In this document: piece by piece, positions 41,177 through 51,866 of the stretch
How positions within the stretch are numbered: position 1 is the first letter of the stretch
Layout: every line of letters begins with the position of its first letter
From: Siphonodentalium dalli
Lineage: Eukaryota > Mollusca > Scaphopoda > Gadilida > Siphonodentaliidae
DNA: 64,000 nt
Direction of reading: 5' to 3'
Assembly: GCA_032622095.1 (NCBI GenBank)
Contig: CP136061.1
Location: 12,231,287-12,295,286 of the forward strand
Notes under the pieces: model-generated
The model's database searches: none
What the model was told of the DNA's origin: nothing
Seen by the model: the letters and a program-made list of their open reading frames with translations, nothing else
Translations under genes and position numbers: made by a program

Positions 41177-41970
41177 TACACGTCAAAATTGGTGCAAATT
41201 AGAACTATTGTGTCTGACTTGCCATGCGTGTTGTCGGGACATTGTCGTCCATGTACGTTTAGACATTTGTGTTGATAAAATCATCGAAGAACCAAATCGT
41301 TCTTTGGTTCTGGTGGGACATTCCAAACTTAATGTACGAAATCACACAAATTTTGTTCGATATTTTGTGTGCTTAATAAGGGAGGCGTTTTGTTCTGCTC
41401 GCTGAGTATATATTTTAATATCGCGGAAGTCCACCGAATATGGATAAATTGTCGCCGATGGCAGCGGTCTTACCGAATCAACGAGGGAGGTCAACCCTGC
41501 ATGGAGTTTGATAATTGTGTTCTACTGATTAACTGGCAAAATATGATTTTCTGCTCATAAAAGTGACAGTAGACACCTCAGCTGCGTAATGTACTATTGT
41601 AAAATTGAGTTATAGATCATGCCCTTCTAAAACAATCTAGTAAAAGCACTTTAAAACATGGTATACGACGCTCTACTCTTGCAAATATGGTAAATTCAGG
41701 TAAAAAATGATATACTCTGGTATATCCTGGTGTACTACCAATATAAAAACACCAACCAACATGGAACCTATATACTAGCAATGTTTGGATTGATTGGACT
41801 CCACCTTGCAGTTGTTTCCATGTTAGACTTAAACCTACAACAAAACAAACATAAATACGTTTTGTAGGATCCATTTGTAAGTATAGACTTAAATCTGGAC
41901 TGAACTGCTACAAGGACAACAGACCAGACTTTAGTATCGACATAAGACTAAGATTAATACTACCATTACC
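41177..41970. other. Spacer without recognised genes
   Basis: Several short open frames (for example 41617-41874 on the minus strand) show no motifs. The segment 41660-41760 is rich in ggtatac and gatatac words but forms no regular array. Confidence 0.4.
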
Positions 41971-42113
41971 CGTGTGTTACTTGTATGTGCTTATATGGTA
42001 TTACCTCACCTCATTAACCGTGTGTTACTTGTATGTGATTATATGGTATTACCTCACCTCATTAACCGTGTGTTACTTGTATGTGATTGTATGGTATTAC
42101 CTCACCTCATTCG
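41971..42113. repeat. 48-bp tandem repeat (3 copies)
   Basis: Copies start at 41971, 42019 and 42067, each beginning cgtgtgttacttgtatgtg and ending cctcacctcat. The unit is 16 codons, so two forward frames remain open with peptides such as CYLYVIIWYYLTSLTV, an effect of the repeat length. Confidence 0.93.
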
Positions 42114-42372
42114 AAATCACAGGATATTATTTTATAGAAGTTCAACGAAGAATTATTTGGAGAGAAGGGTGTTAATGGAAAATATTAGATCGACGGGGGT
42201 TAAATCGATTGGGGGGCATATCTGGGTGATTGGCGATCGTGGTTCACGCGTGATAAGCAATGATTGATATTGACTAGATTCACCACAGGTTTCTCGATTG
42301 TTCTAAAGTGTGCTTGAACACAAACAAGATGTAAGCGCTCATTCTACGTTCCGCTTCTAATGTGCACGGTTG

Positions 42373-42432
42373 CCCCCCCCCCCCCTCCCACCCTCCCACC
42401 CTCCACCCTCCCACCCTCCCACCCTCCCACCC
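42373..42432. repeat. Poly-C run followed by a ccctcccac minisatellite
   Basis: Thirteen C residues (42373-42385) lead into about seven ccctcccac-type repeats. The minus strand therefore has closely spaced G-runs of the kind that can form G-quadruplexes. The flanks gtgcacggttg and ctcccacccaaat recur at 42996-43025 without the expansion. Confidence 0.9.
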
Positions 42433-43920
42433 AAATAGAAGATTCGTCACCGAGATATGTAACTGAAGATAACGTCGATGAAAATTTTGATTTTAACACA
42501 GGACACATCTTTTCACACTACTTAAGCACACATTTCTTTATTCTGCTGTTACAACACACATGTATACTATCAAATCCAAATTGAACCCTTTGGCTAAAAT
42601 TTCTCTTGGCCCTTTGCTAGCTATCCAAATTACTTTCAAAATTTGTAATAGCCCAACATCAGGTTACGATTATATTTTCTCCCATTTGTTAACTGTGGTG
42701 ACGGTGTTTCTGCTGTGATTTTAATATAGTTACATTTTGGACCTTTTGCAGTACTCCCCACCACGGTTCTCAATGGGTATACACAGCCTATATGTGATTG
42801 GGACCTTTAAAAACTTTCCGCCGTCAGGCTACCTATTACTTCTATATTTTAGTTGACACTACAGTAGAGATCTTGTATCATACTCCACAATATGTATTCA
42901 GGACGTGTCATCGCCTGCATGCATACCAGTGGTTTTAAGAACCTACCCTCAGTCGAGTGACATTCCTTGCAACCCTTGAATAATCTCACAATAATGTGCA
43001 CGGTTGGCCCACCCTCCCACCCAAATTTCGTAACGTTGATAATTATTCGATTACGTTGTCTTTTGAAAAAAGTTGATCATCAGTACATATAAGAATATAG
43101 ATTGCAAAAGTTAGTTTCATTGTATGATACTTGTTTATAGTATTACAGGTCTTTTGTAATTATATAACAATATATATTTGATGTGCACAATTTATGTGAA
43201 GCAAATCGTTAACCAGAATTTCTAGATTAAAACTTCGTTTATATGATTCGTAGTTGTTAATCTTTGTTTGTTCGCGTGAAACGAGTTAAAACATAAGTGT
43301 TATTATCTGCCACATAACATTAATACTAGGGAATGAAGAAATCAGGTATCTATAAAATCCACCTCTGGCTGAAAACAACCATATAAAAAGCACCATGGTC
43401 GAAGAAACAGCTTTTGAAGTAACTGACGACTTTTAAAGCAAAATGTTTGTTTTTTCTTTCGAAGAAATCTCTATTGACTAATAACGGACATATTCAGAAA
43501 CAAAATTTAAAGGGCGTTTTTTAAAGACCGTTTATTTGCCAAGAATAAGTTATTTGAAAGAGGTGGTACCAGAGCATATCACGTTTTGCCATGGTTTAGA
43601 GTACAATTTGTAACACCATGACACATCACGCATTTACTAGAGTAGTAGAGTATGTTCTGATTTACATGGGTTTTACCCATGCATGTCCTGTTTCACCAGC
43701 GTACAGTTATACGCTCCCGGTCAGAGTATAATCATGATAAAGTGAGTAAATTCATTACTGGCGGCCGATCATGGATTCCACAAGGAAGACACTGAACTCT
43801 TCCTGCTCATTTGCTTGGCGACGCCACGCTAAATGTCATAGATAATTTCGTTCTCTTTGAAGAAACATTAAAATTTATAAATCATCCCGATGACACTCGT
43901 CTTTAAAATCACTAAATGTC
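42433..43920. other. AT-rich spacer
   Basis: It contains the unexpanded relative of the preceding C-rich tract (about 42996-43025) and, near 43708-43732, one isolated copy of the tacgctccc/gtcagagtataatc motif that forms a small array at 46474-46583. No coding sequence or RNA gene was recognised. Confidence 0.45.
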
Positions 43921-45268
43921 ATACGCCCTTACGCTGCATAACACTGCAACTCCTATATATTATATATAATAATTAGTAACTCCTACACCCTTACGCTGCA
44001 CAACACTGCAACTCCTATATATTATATATAATAATTAGTAACTCCTATATAATATATATATATATTAATTAGTAACTCCTACGCCCTATATATATATATA
44101 TATAATAGTAATTAATTAGTAACTCCTATATAATATATATATATATATATATTAATTAGTATATCATACACCCTTACGCTACACAACACTGCAACTCCTA
44201 TATATTATATATAATAATTAGTAACTCCTATATAATATATATATATATTAATTAGTAACTCCTACGCCCTTACGCTGCACAACACTGAAACTCCTATATA
44301 TTATATATAATAATTAGTAACTATATAATAATTAGTAACTATATAATAATTAGTAACTCCTATATATTACATATATTAATTAGTAACTCCTACACCCTTA
44401 CGCTGCACAACACTGCAACTCTTATATATAATAATTAGTAACTCCTATATATGATATAGATATTAATTAGCAACCCCTATATATTATATATATATATATT
44501 AATTAGCAACCCCTATATTATATATATATATTAATTAGTAAATCATATATATTATATATATTAAATAGTAACAACTATTATTATATATATTAATTAGTAA
44601 CTCCTATGTATTATATATATTAATTAGTAACTCCTGTTTATTATATATATTAATTAGTAACTCATATATATTATATATATATTAATTAGCAACCCCTATA
44701 TATTATATATATATATTAATTAGTAACTCTTATATATTATATATTTTAATTAGTAACTACTATATATTATATATATATTAATTAGCAACCCATATATATT
44801 ATATATATTAATTAGTAACTCCTATTTATTATATATATTAATTAGTAACTACTATATATTATATATATTAATTAGTAACTCCTGTTTATTATATATATCA
44901 ATTAGTAACTCCTATATATTATATATATATTAATTAGTAACTCCTATATATTATATAGTAATCGGTCATGCCTATATATTATAATATTAATTACTAACTC
45001 CTAGGTATTATATATATTAATTACTAACTCCTATATATTATAAAATTAATTAGTAACTCCTATATATTATATATTAATCGGTCACGCCTATATATTATAA
45101 TATTAATTAGTAACTCCTATATATTATATATAATAATTAGTAACTCCTGTTTATTATATATATTAATTAGTAACTCCTATATATTATATATATTAATTAG
45201 TAACTCCTATATATTATATAGATTAATTAGTAACTCCTATATAGTATATATTAATTAGTATATATATA
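43921..45268. repeat. AT-rich minisatellite array, about 30-bp unit (1.35 kb)
   Basis: Repeats of actcctatatattatatata followed by ttaattagta, with variable (ta)n length. In the first 500 bp they are interspersed at least five times with cttacgctgcacaacactgc. The unit is largely self-complementary (tatatatt, attaatta) and would readily extrude hairpins. No open frame. A block near 44940-45090 carries the variant atcggtca(c/t)gcc. Confidence 0.93.
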
Positions 45269-45309
45269 TTTTACCAACTTTCACTTGATTTGAGTACGAT
45301 GTTTGTACT

Positions 45310-45429
45310 AGCGGCTAGCATCACCAAATTCACCCTCTGGTGACCTCATTCTGCTTACACCTCAGCAGAATGAGGTTCCCAGATGCGGGGTAGCATCACT
45401 AAATTCACCCTCTGGGAACCTCATTCTGC
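45310..45429. mobile_element. Small palindromic element, member of a dispersed MITE-like family
   Basis: Bases 45365-45383 (gcagaatgaggttcccaga) are perfectly inverted at 45411-45429, forming a 65-bp fold-back. A partial direct copy of the right half (tagcatcaccaaattcaccc to cctcattctgc) lies just upstream at 45312-45351. Related sequence occurs at 52598-52688 and 56662-56815. The length and lack of coding sequence fit a non-autonomous element. The superfamily is unclear because no target-site duplication could be fixed. Confidence 0.7.
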
Positions 45430-45914
45430 AAATGACAGGCACACTATTTTAAGGCTTGAATGTGTCATATAAAATGTTAGATTTATTTCACCAGATCCCG
45501 GTAGAAATACATTTTTGATAAATCATCATCGGATGTCTTGAATTTGATTTAATATTTTTCGTGATTGGTTTTTCTGCAGGTCGTGTGCTAAATTATAATT
45601 GTCTCAATCCGCGTCCGTTGTATAATTGTGGTAAAGTCGCAAAACCTGAATCTACTAATATATCGTTATCGAGTTTATGGCTCGAGTCATAAACCCTATA
45701 TATTTAGTATAATTTTTATATTGATACCGGCGGTTATTTTGAGTATACGTGTGAATATATACGGCGTACATCCGCGACTCAAATTAATTCATTTGTAGAA
45801 TATTTTCCATTGAATGCAATGAAAGTCGTTTGATAATGGTGACATTCGCGTAAAGGGACCCCTTTAATATATGGTATCAGCACTTTAAAATGACATTACA
45901 TATGTTGTATACCT
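45430..45914. other. AT-rich spacer
   Basis: No gene, repeat or RNA recognised in this stretch. Confidence 0.4.
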
Positions 45915-46068
45915 ACACCCCATCACCCCATCACCCCGTCATCCCGTCACCCCATCACCCCGTCACCCCATCACCCCATCAACCCGTCACCCCGTCACCC
46001 CATCACCCAATCACCCCGTCACTCCATCACCCCATCACCCCGTCACCCCATCACCCGTCACCCCGTCA
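45915..46068. repeat. 8-bp minisatellite of caccccat/caccccgt (about 19 copies)
   Basis: Nearly regular 8-bp period. The minus strand reads as runs of four G separated by tgat or tgac, a strong G-quadruplex-type pattern; the plus strand could form an i-motif. The open frame across it, with a peptide rich in HHPVTPSP, is a repeat by-product. Confidence 0.95.
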
Positions 46069-46473
46069 TGGACGAGAAACTAACATCGTCATCTATAAGA
46101 CGTGCGATGACATTTTTACGTAACTATGCGTTGTTTGCCCGCGTGAAGAAATAGCCCCAGCTAAATAAAGACTCTTTGGCGTAATTAATGGCGTATATTT
46201 AATGAAAATTACTCTTCAAATCATTTGGAAAATATTGTAAGCCATAGTATTTTGAGAATTAGCGTATGGAATGTAAACAGACGACTAACCGGTCAAAGGT
46301 CACCTGTCACTCTTTTCTGTTGTGCAACGAACGTCACAATTTATATAATGGGTTTATTGAATGGAATAAGGGTAGGATCGTGTAATAAATAGTTATTCGT
46401 AGTTCTTATCAGTAGTAGTTCATTATGCAAAAATGTGTCCATCGGGCAATAATTTATAATTATAATCGACGCT
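46069..46473. other. Spacer
   Basis: AT-rich, no recognised gene or RNA. Confidence 0.4.
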
Positions 46474-46583
46474 GACGTCATACGCTCCCCGTCAGAGTAT
46501 ACTCGAAGATGACGCCATACGCTCCCGTCAGAATATAATCGGCGATGACGTCATACATTCCCCGTCATAGTATAATCAACGAT
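46474..46583. repeat. 37-bp tandem repeat (3 copies) containing CRE-like words
   Basis: Three copies of 37, 36 and 37 bp beginning gacgtcatac or gacgccatac and containing tcccc or tccc, gtca, and agtata or aatata. The first and third contain tgacgtca, which matches the cAMP-response-element palindrome. With three copies in a minisatellite this may be coincidence. A related solitary copy lies near 43708. Confidence 0.8.
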
Positions 46584-46948
46584 GACACAAACACATTTCC
46601 AGACAAACTCTGAATTTCTATTCCGTGTCTCAGCGGACTTGCCATTTGGAAACTAATATATCGTCTGCCTGTACGATCTGTGAGCAGCTCCGCGTGATCC
46701 ATTCTGCGCATGCGTGCGTTTGACAGCACCAATTTCACATCGACATTCAACTGATATTCGCTTCACGCTGTAAACTAGTAACAGCGATATTGGAATGAAT
46801 CGTTATCACTGCCACGGGGGAATGGTATCTAATTACAGAGCTAGCCTGCATAATCTAGAAGAACTTGGTTATAGCTTACGGGTTTCCGCAGTAAATGTAG
46901 GTCCATATCGACTGTGTGGAGGAAGCTTTAAAGGCCCATTAATTTTCT
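46584..46948. other. Spacer
   Basis: The short minus-strand open frame 46565-46750 shows no domain. Nothing else recognised. Confidence 0.4.
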
Positions 46949-47286
46949 AACCCCCAGATCACATTATATAAAATATATGCCATATTATATACCATTGAAC
47001 CCTCAGATCACATTATATAAAATATATGCCATATTATATACCATGAACCCCCAGATTACATTATATAAAATATATGCCATATTATATACCATTGAACCCT
47101 CAGATCACATTATATAAAATATATGCCATATTATATACCATGAACCCCCAGATTACATTATATAAAATATATACCATAATATATACCATTGAACCCCCAG
47201 ATCACATTATATAAAATATATGCCATATTATATACCATGAACCCCCAGATTACATTATATAAAATGTATGCCATATTATATACCAT
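46949..47286. repeat. 48/49-bp tandem repeat (7 copies) with dimeric order
   Basis: The unit contains aacccccagat(c/t)acatta, then tataaaatatatgccatatt, then atatacca. Copies alternate between those ending ccattg and those ending ccatg, and partly between ctcagatcac and cccagattac, giving a dimer of about 97 bp. Confidence 0.9.
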
Positions 47287-48133
47287 TTGAAAGAGGAAGT
47301 CACAACACATTGTATTTTCAACTTATTCGATGTAATAAACTGTGAACATGTTTTTGTTGAGAAAGAAACGTCTATTCTGAGCTGAAGTTGCTGCACAGAG
47401 TCTTATTTTTTTAAATGGAAGGGGAATAACTCTGCACATTTAGATATAGAGTTATTCCCTTCTATTGAAAATAAACTATATTTTGAATTATGTTGCATTC
47501 TGGGAGCCATAACGGGGAAAATTATTTTATGATTCCAGCTATTTTCTATTACTCTATTGCACCTTCTGAGACAAAGACGTTCCAAAGTGTGATGAATTAT
47601 AGTATGGTAATCATATTTTATGGCATATATTGTTCTGTAAACAGTATATCAAGGCGCTATATACAAAAATAATCGGTGAATCGAAAATTAAGTGGGCCTT
47701 CAGTAGTGTAAAAATGTGTATATAGGTAATTTCTATGTAGCTTTTTATAATTTAGTATTTTTTTTGGTTACGTATGGTTACGTATGAATTTCATGAAAAT
47801 AAAAAGCATTTTAGTAAAACACTTATGTTGACATTTAACTCTCAATTATCTTCCCTCTTGAAAAAACGTATATGTTGTGGAATAATTGTTTGGATTTGTA
47901 CTCCTGTTAGTAATGAATATGTGTTAAAGGCATCTTTCCAAAAGAGATTGAGATCTTTATCAATTTTCATTATGTTATTTTTGCTTAAATGCAATACTTA
48001 GTTGCGTCCATATTTCTCCATTTGATCTAACAGTAGCAGTTTTAATTCTGAATAGTTGACAGGTTCAAGTATTTTTTTTAAACCAGGTTACTTTCAGGGA
48101 CTTTGAATAATAACAGATGTCTATGCTTTTGAG
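47287..48133. other. AT-rich spacer with one hairpin
   Basis: At 47418-47463 ggggaataactct is followed by 14 bases and agagttattccct, a 13-bp near-perfect stem. The small open frames here (47403-47585, 47490-47672, 47774-48001) show no family features. Confidence 0.45.
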
Positions 48134-48149
48134 CCCCCCCCCCCCCCCC
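48134..48149. repeat. Poly-C tract (16 C)
   Basis: Uninterrupted run of 16 C residues. Confidence 0.95.
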
Positions 48150-48363
48150 ACCTTCAATGTTTTGTGCCAGTGTATCCCTTTCAATTCTAACTCTTTTTTT
48201 TTCATTGCAGAAACATTTAAATATAGATTTTTTCATTTATTTTGTCCAATTCTCTGGTGGATCTGGCAGTACTGCTAAACTTGGTATAATTAATGGAGAA
48301 TATGCATTTTAATAACTGTGGGACAGTGACCGTAATGCCTAATGTTTTAGAACAGTTTCAACT

Positions 48364-48660
48364 CAGTTCCCCTCTATTAAATTTTGTTCATTCATATTGA
48401 CGATGATGCCTAATGTTTCAAACTCACGGTTCCATATCAGATCGATACCAGTATCACGTTGGTCAGTAAAACCTTTTAGTAACTCCCAGCAGTAAATCCC
48501 AAAAATCCTGTAGTTATTAGGCTCGGTAGATTCTCCCTTCCCTTTAAAGAGTGGTCTAATAATTCCATTTCTCCAGTTTTCGGGAAATTCCGGTGTTTAA
48601 AATCAAACTAAAATATTTTTTAATCGTTATTCTAAATATATCAAGAGCAAAAATCGCAGA
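48364..48660 (-). pseudogene. LINE reverse transcriptase, chimeric N-terminal/connection fragment
   Basis: The minus-strand translation runs open from about 48585 down to a stop at 48364-48366. It starts with EFPENWRNGIIRPLFKGKGE, then PNNYR, the conserved opening block of non-LTR reverse transcriptases (usually FPxxW, GII, PLFKGKG, PxNYR). After about 25 residues it continues with WNREFETLGI and NEQNLIEGN, which resembles the segment that normally follows the YADD catalytic block in CR1/L2-like LINEs. The roughly 200 residues expected between them are missing in frame, so this is an internally deleted copy. Upstream (48586-48660) the frame LILNTG, which normally precedes FPxxW, is offset by one base, a frameshift. 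It is a degenerate transposon remnant. The family assignment within LINEs is inference. Confidence 0.8.
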
Positions 48661-48800
48661 TATATCTAGTATCGCTAGGGTTTGTTGGGTTCAGAATTTG
48701 TTCTAGAATCTTAAAAGATTCAGACGAATTTTGTGCAATAGGGGCAGAATTAATGTTTAGCTTGTTTAATAAAACATCACGTTGTTGAACATATTTTATG

Positions 48801-48850
48801 CAGTGTAGAAAAAAAATTCTCAGTGTAGAAAAAAATTCTCAGTGTAGAAT
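48801..48850. repeat. 19/20-bp tandem repeat (2.5 copies) between LINE fragments
   Basis: cagtgtagaaaaaaaattct is repeated with one base less and then partially. It lies between the two reverse-transcriptase fragments and may mark their junction. Confidence 0.85.
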
Positions 48851-48858
48851 TTTTTTTT

Positions 48859-49055
48859 AGGAAATGTGCTCTTAATTCGGAAATCTATGAGAATGATCTT
48901 ATTAAGTCTACAGTACTAGTTAGTGACTGTTCGCTGCCGTCAAAAAATATGATATAGTCGTCTGCATATTGGATAATTTTATATTCGTGACTTGTATCAT
49001 TATACCTGAGATGTCTTTATCATTTTTCAGTGCTGATGAGAAAGGCTATGTAGTT
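48859..49055 (-). pseudogene. LINE reverse transcriptase, YADD catalytic fragment
   Basis: The minus-strand frame reads HEYKIIQYADDYIIFFDGSE, then QSLTSTVDLIRSFS, with the catalytic YADD codons at 48957-48968. The pattern matches RT motif C and the following FLDGSEKSL and FS-x-ISGL blocks of CR1/L2-like LINEs. A tag stop follows RSFS, where family members continue to ISGL; here the frame resumes as ISELR. Upstream another frame gives ALKNDKDISGI, the usual segment before the YADD block, so at least one frameshift is present. The fragment lies 5' (minus strand) of the RT opening block at 48364-48660, the reverse of normal domain order, so these are two truncated copies or a rearranged one. Confidence 0.85.
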
Positions 49056-49148
49056 GATTATATGTAATAGTTGTGTATGTGTGCATAGTGTGCGCTTGAT
49101 GAGAAAGCATGTGAAAACATTTTTAAACGGACATGCCAAACTAAAGTT

Positions 49149-49440
49149 ATGATACTGGGCCCAGTATGAAATGAATAGAATCCACTGGGTCCAGTATGAG
49201 GAAATGTTGAGATCTGAAAATGAATATGTCGAAATCCTAGCATCTGGACTGGAATCATGCTTTCCTATTGTTGAAAATGTCTAACCTGACATTCGACACT
49301 CCCTGAAGTTGTAAAATTTCCAACTGATGGCATTTTAATTAACTATTCGAAAATCAAACTACGAGAGCAACTTCAACCTATTCTTGATTTGAAATTTGCA
49401 ACTACTGGTGTGTAAGGTATGAAATGTTCAAAATATTTAC
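49149..49440. repeat. Diverged member of the 250-bp inverted-end element family
   Basis: It starts with a perfect 16-bp palindrome (atactgggcccagtat). It then shares with 51610-52345 the words atcctagcatct, actgg, aaaatttccaactgatg, atcaaacta, caacctatt and aatttgcaac or aatttccaac in the same order. It is a diverged, possibly older copy. Confidence 0.65.
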
Positions 49441-49443
49441 CAA

Positions 49444-49528
49444 GGAGTGAAACACCTCGCCCAAAGCCTACCGCTGTCGCCACTTTGGGAGTGAAACACC
49501 TCGCCCAAAGCCTACCGCTGCCGCCACT
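49444..49528. repeat. 44-bp direct duplication
   Basis: ggagtgaaacacctcgccca followed by aagcctaccgct is repeated twice in tandem with one substitution. It is unrelated in sequence to the 44-bp satellite. The same kind of sequence (gtgagacaccacccacc, then tgtcgccac) occurs at 52369-52410. Confidence 0.9.
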
Positions 49529-49591
49529 GTCTTCCCTGACCCCAGAATTTATATAACATTTGCTGGAAAGAGATACTTTATAAAGATATAT

Positions 49592-49684
49592 ATTAATCTC
49601 TATTCACGTATGAGTTGTCGCCCGTGTTAATCATCAACACGAATCTCCATTAATCTCTATTCTCGTATGAGTTGTCGCCCGTGT
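49592..49684. repeat. 36-bp direct repeat pair
   Basis: attaatctctattcacgtat, gagttgtcgcccgtgt occurs at 49592-49627 and again at 49649-49684 with one substitution. Confidence 0.85.
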
Positions 49685-50780
49685 GAGATCTATTCAATTA
49701 CTCGATCCTTAATCTGATTCTCACCAGGGGGCGCCGTCTGACACAGCGATGATCTCCTGATTGTCACGTGATAAGGAATGGACGTCGTCTGCTTTTAATC
49801 ATTCTTGCGATGGTAATATCGACGTTAAACTGCTCGTGTATTTTTGTCGTTGATAATATCAGTGTACTTTCTATTCTTGCTTCGGAGCACATTCGAGTAT
49901 CGATGACAATGCTCTCCTCAAGCTGCAAAACAGAGTTCAGTCCCCTCGTTAAGCCATGTCTGAACGCTGCCGGCACGTGTATTTTTTTAATTAAATCTAA
50001 CATTTTTTATTGAAGTGTTTTTCCAGTTACAATTCGTTCTGGCTTTATCTATACCATTTTGAAATGAATATGGACAATTCTGTTTCTCAGAATAATGTAG
50101 AATGAATTGTAACCTACAAAAAATCTCAAATAAATAAATGCGACATTTCTTTACATTGCGTGCAGCGGTAAGTCCTGCGTAGGGGACTGAACTCTGCATG
50201 GAAAACTTAAAACGACCTCGCTGTGCGCGCAGCGCCGAGCACGGTCGTGTATAGGTAACGGGTGGGCGTGTGATATCGTACATAATTAGTGTGTACCCTA
50301 TCAATGAAATTTTCCATCACACCACTTTTTCAAGACATCGCGTGACTTCAGACAGTGGTTGCCCAAAAGTGAAGAATCAGCAATTGGCCAACGCGATACA
50401 AAGGAAATTATTTGATACTTCCGATATTTGATAATGGACAATTGAATTACTTATTTATTTATAAACAGTTATTATTATATTGATTATATAGTCACGTGAC
50501 TTATTATAACTAAATAGTAAATAGCTTCATATAACTCACTGCACCAAATTGGGAATTAAATTTCAGTTGACGTCACGTATTTTCCATTAAATGACTAGAT
50601 TTACGGCATATTAGGATCACGTAAATTTCCATAAATGTTACATATACGTGACATATACGTGGTCATTACGGACACGTATTCTTCCACATTTACGCAGAAA
50701 ATACGTGTACATTCGATTTTTAAAATACGTGCTATTTACGGCTCATTTATTTTTCAAATAACACATTTATGGAGGCGCTA
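49685..50780. other. Spacer without recognised genes
   Basis: Two antiparallel short open frames (49764-50003 and 49768-50013) overlap each other, and a 105-codon minus-strand frame spans 49987-50304. None has a recognisable domain. The part 50570-50760 is dense in acgtg and tacgtg words and may be a degenerate repeat. Confidence 0.4.
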
Positions 50781-50930
50781 ATATTCAAATATACGATTTA
50801 CATACCATTTATATTCAAATATACGATTTACATACCATTTATATTCAAATATACGATTTACATACCATTTATATTCAAATATACGATTTACATACCATTT
50901 ATATTCAAATATACGATTTATGGATGCTTT
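50781..50930. repeat. 30-bp tandem repeat (about 4.7 copies)
   Basis: Exact copies of atattcaaatatacgattta plus cataccattt start at 50781, 50811, 50841 and 50871, with a partial fifth. The ten-codon period gives a repeated YTIYIPFIFK peptide that is not convincing as a protein. Confidence 0.95.
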
Positions 50931-51040
50931 AATTTCAAATATATACGCGAAATTGACGCCTAATTTATATTCGAATTAACACTGTTGCGATACAGTGATA
51001 TCCACAACTACGTGCCGTTAATATATTCAAATCCCGGAAT

Positions 51041-51375
51041 CTAATCTGCTGTGAATTGTTGTTCCATTGCTGCCTTTTCTTTTCTGAGTTCCTGCTCCTC
51101 TTCCGCGATGTAGTCGGGAGACACCGGAGGTCCTCCGCTACATCCGGGTCTGGAGACGATGGAAGTTATGGCATAGTCTCCATATAACTGGCGACAGGGA
51201 CCTCTCGGATGACTTCGGCGTCCCTGCTTCCGCTGGTGGTGATGACAACATCGGTTGACTGGTCCTCCTGTCCGGAGGCCAAGTAGGGGGGCTGGGCGTC
51301 TCTCAGTTCTCCCGGCTCCACTTGGCCCTCTTGACGTCCCTGCGACGTCTTGGTGGGGTCTTATTCCTCTTCCCG
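51041..51375 (-). pseudogene. Frameshifted coding-like fragment, unidentified
   Basis: This GC-richer segment gives three protein-like minus-strand stretches in different frames. From the 5' end they are KRNKTPPRRRRDVKRAKWS (about 51305-51375), then DAQPPYLASGQEDQSTDVV continuing to EVPVASYMETMP (about 51167-51307), then PDYIAEEEQELRKEKAAMEQ ending in a stop at 51041. The basic run followed by an acidic or amphipathic tail resembles the end of a transposon-encoded or nuclear protein, but no family is recognised. Composition and residue use are unlike the surrounding AT-rich DNA. It is read as a broken relic. The single open frame 51041-51430 would be a patchwork. Confidence 0.35.
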
Positions 51376-51609
51376 GCAACATTGAGTCAGAATCAGACCA
51401 ACACAAGTTTTTGCATATTTCCATTTGCACCCACCCCCCTTGTACCTCAGTCAGGCCTAATGTCCTATATATTCATAAGCCATGGTTCTATATTCCCGGT
51501 ATGAGAACATTCAGATATTTTAACGTGAAAATTGCAAAAAAAAAACAACCAGTGGCCTAATTCCAGACAAATGCACACAGCTACGGACAAGAGACCAGGA
51601 CAACCATTG

Positions 51610-51859
51610 TCGGCCCGGTGTGAGAAAATTTTGAAAACTATACAAGAATTTTGCAAATCCTAGCATCTAGACTGGCTCAACTGAAACTTTCTTCGTGTTG
51701 GAAATTTCAAACTTCATACTCCCCTCAGGTTGGAAAATTCTTCAACTGATGACCATTTCTGTCCACAAGTTTGACCAAATGTAGTAAAATATTGTTTTGC
51801 TAAACTAACCAGCAGTTTTGTATTGGCCATGGGGATGGGGCAATGACACACCGGGCCGA
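51610..51859. mobile_element. 250-bp element with 13-bp terminal inverted repeats (MITE-like)
   Basis: It begins tcggcccggtgtg (51610-51622) and ends with the exact reverse complement cacaccgggccga (51847-51859). Flanks are accattg on the left and ccatggt on the right, a possible imperfect target duplication. A second copy starts immediately after at 51867. The interior is AT-rich and non-coding, with gttggaaatttcaaac and aactgatgaccatttctgtc words. Confidence 0.7.
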
Positions 51860-51866
51860 CCATGGT

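Noticed and set aside
41018-41275. Possible exon MAKTDRPKVKFPMSLEN with a hydrophobic stretch
   Set aside because: Lies inside a dispersed repeat whose second copy does not keep the frame.
46474-46583. CRE-controlled promoter
   Set aside because: The tgacgtca words are part of a three-copy minisatellite and no gene follows.
49987-50304. 105-codon minus-strand frame as a gene
   Set aside because: No recognised domain, and AT-rich C-terminal part looks non-coding.
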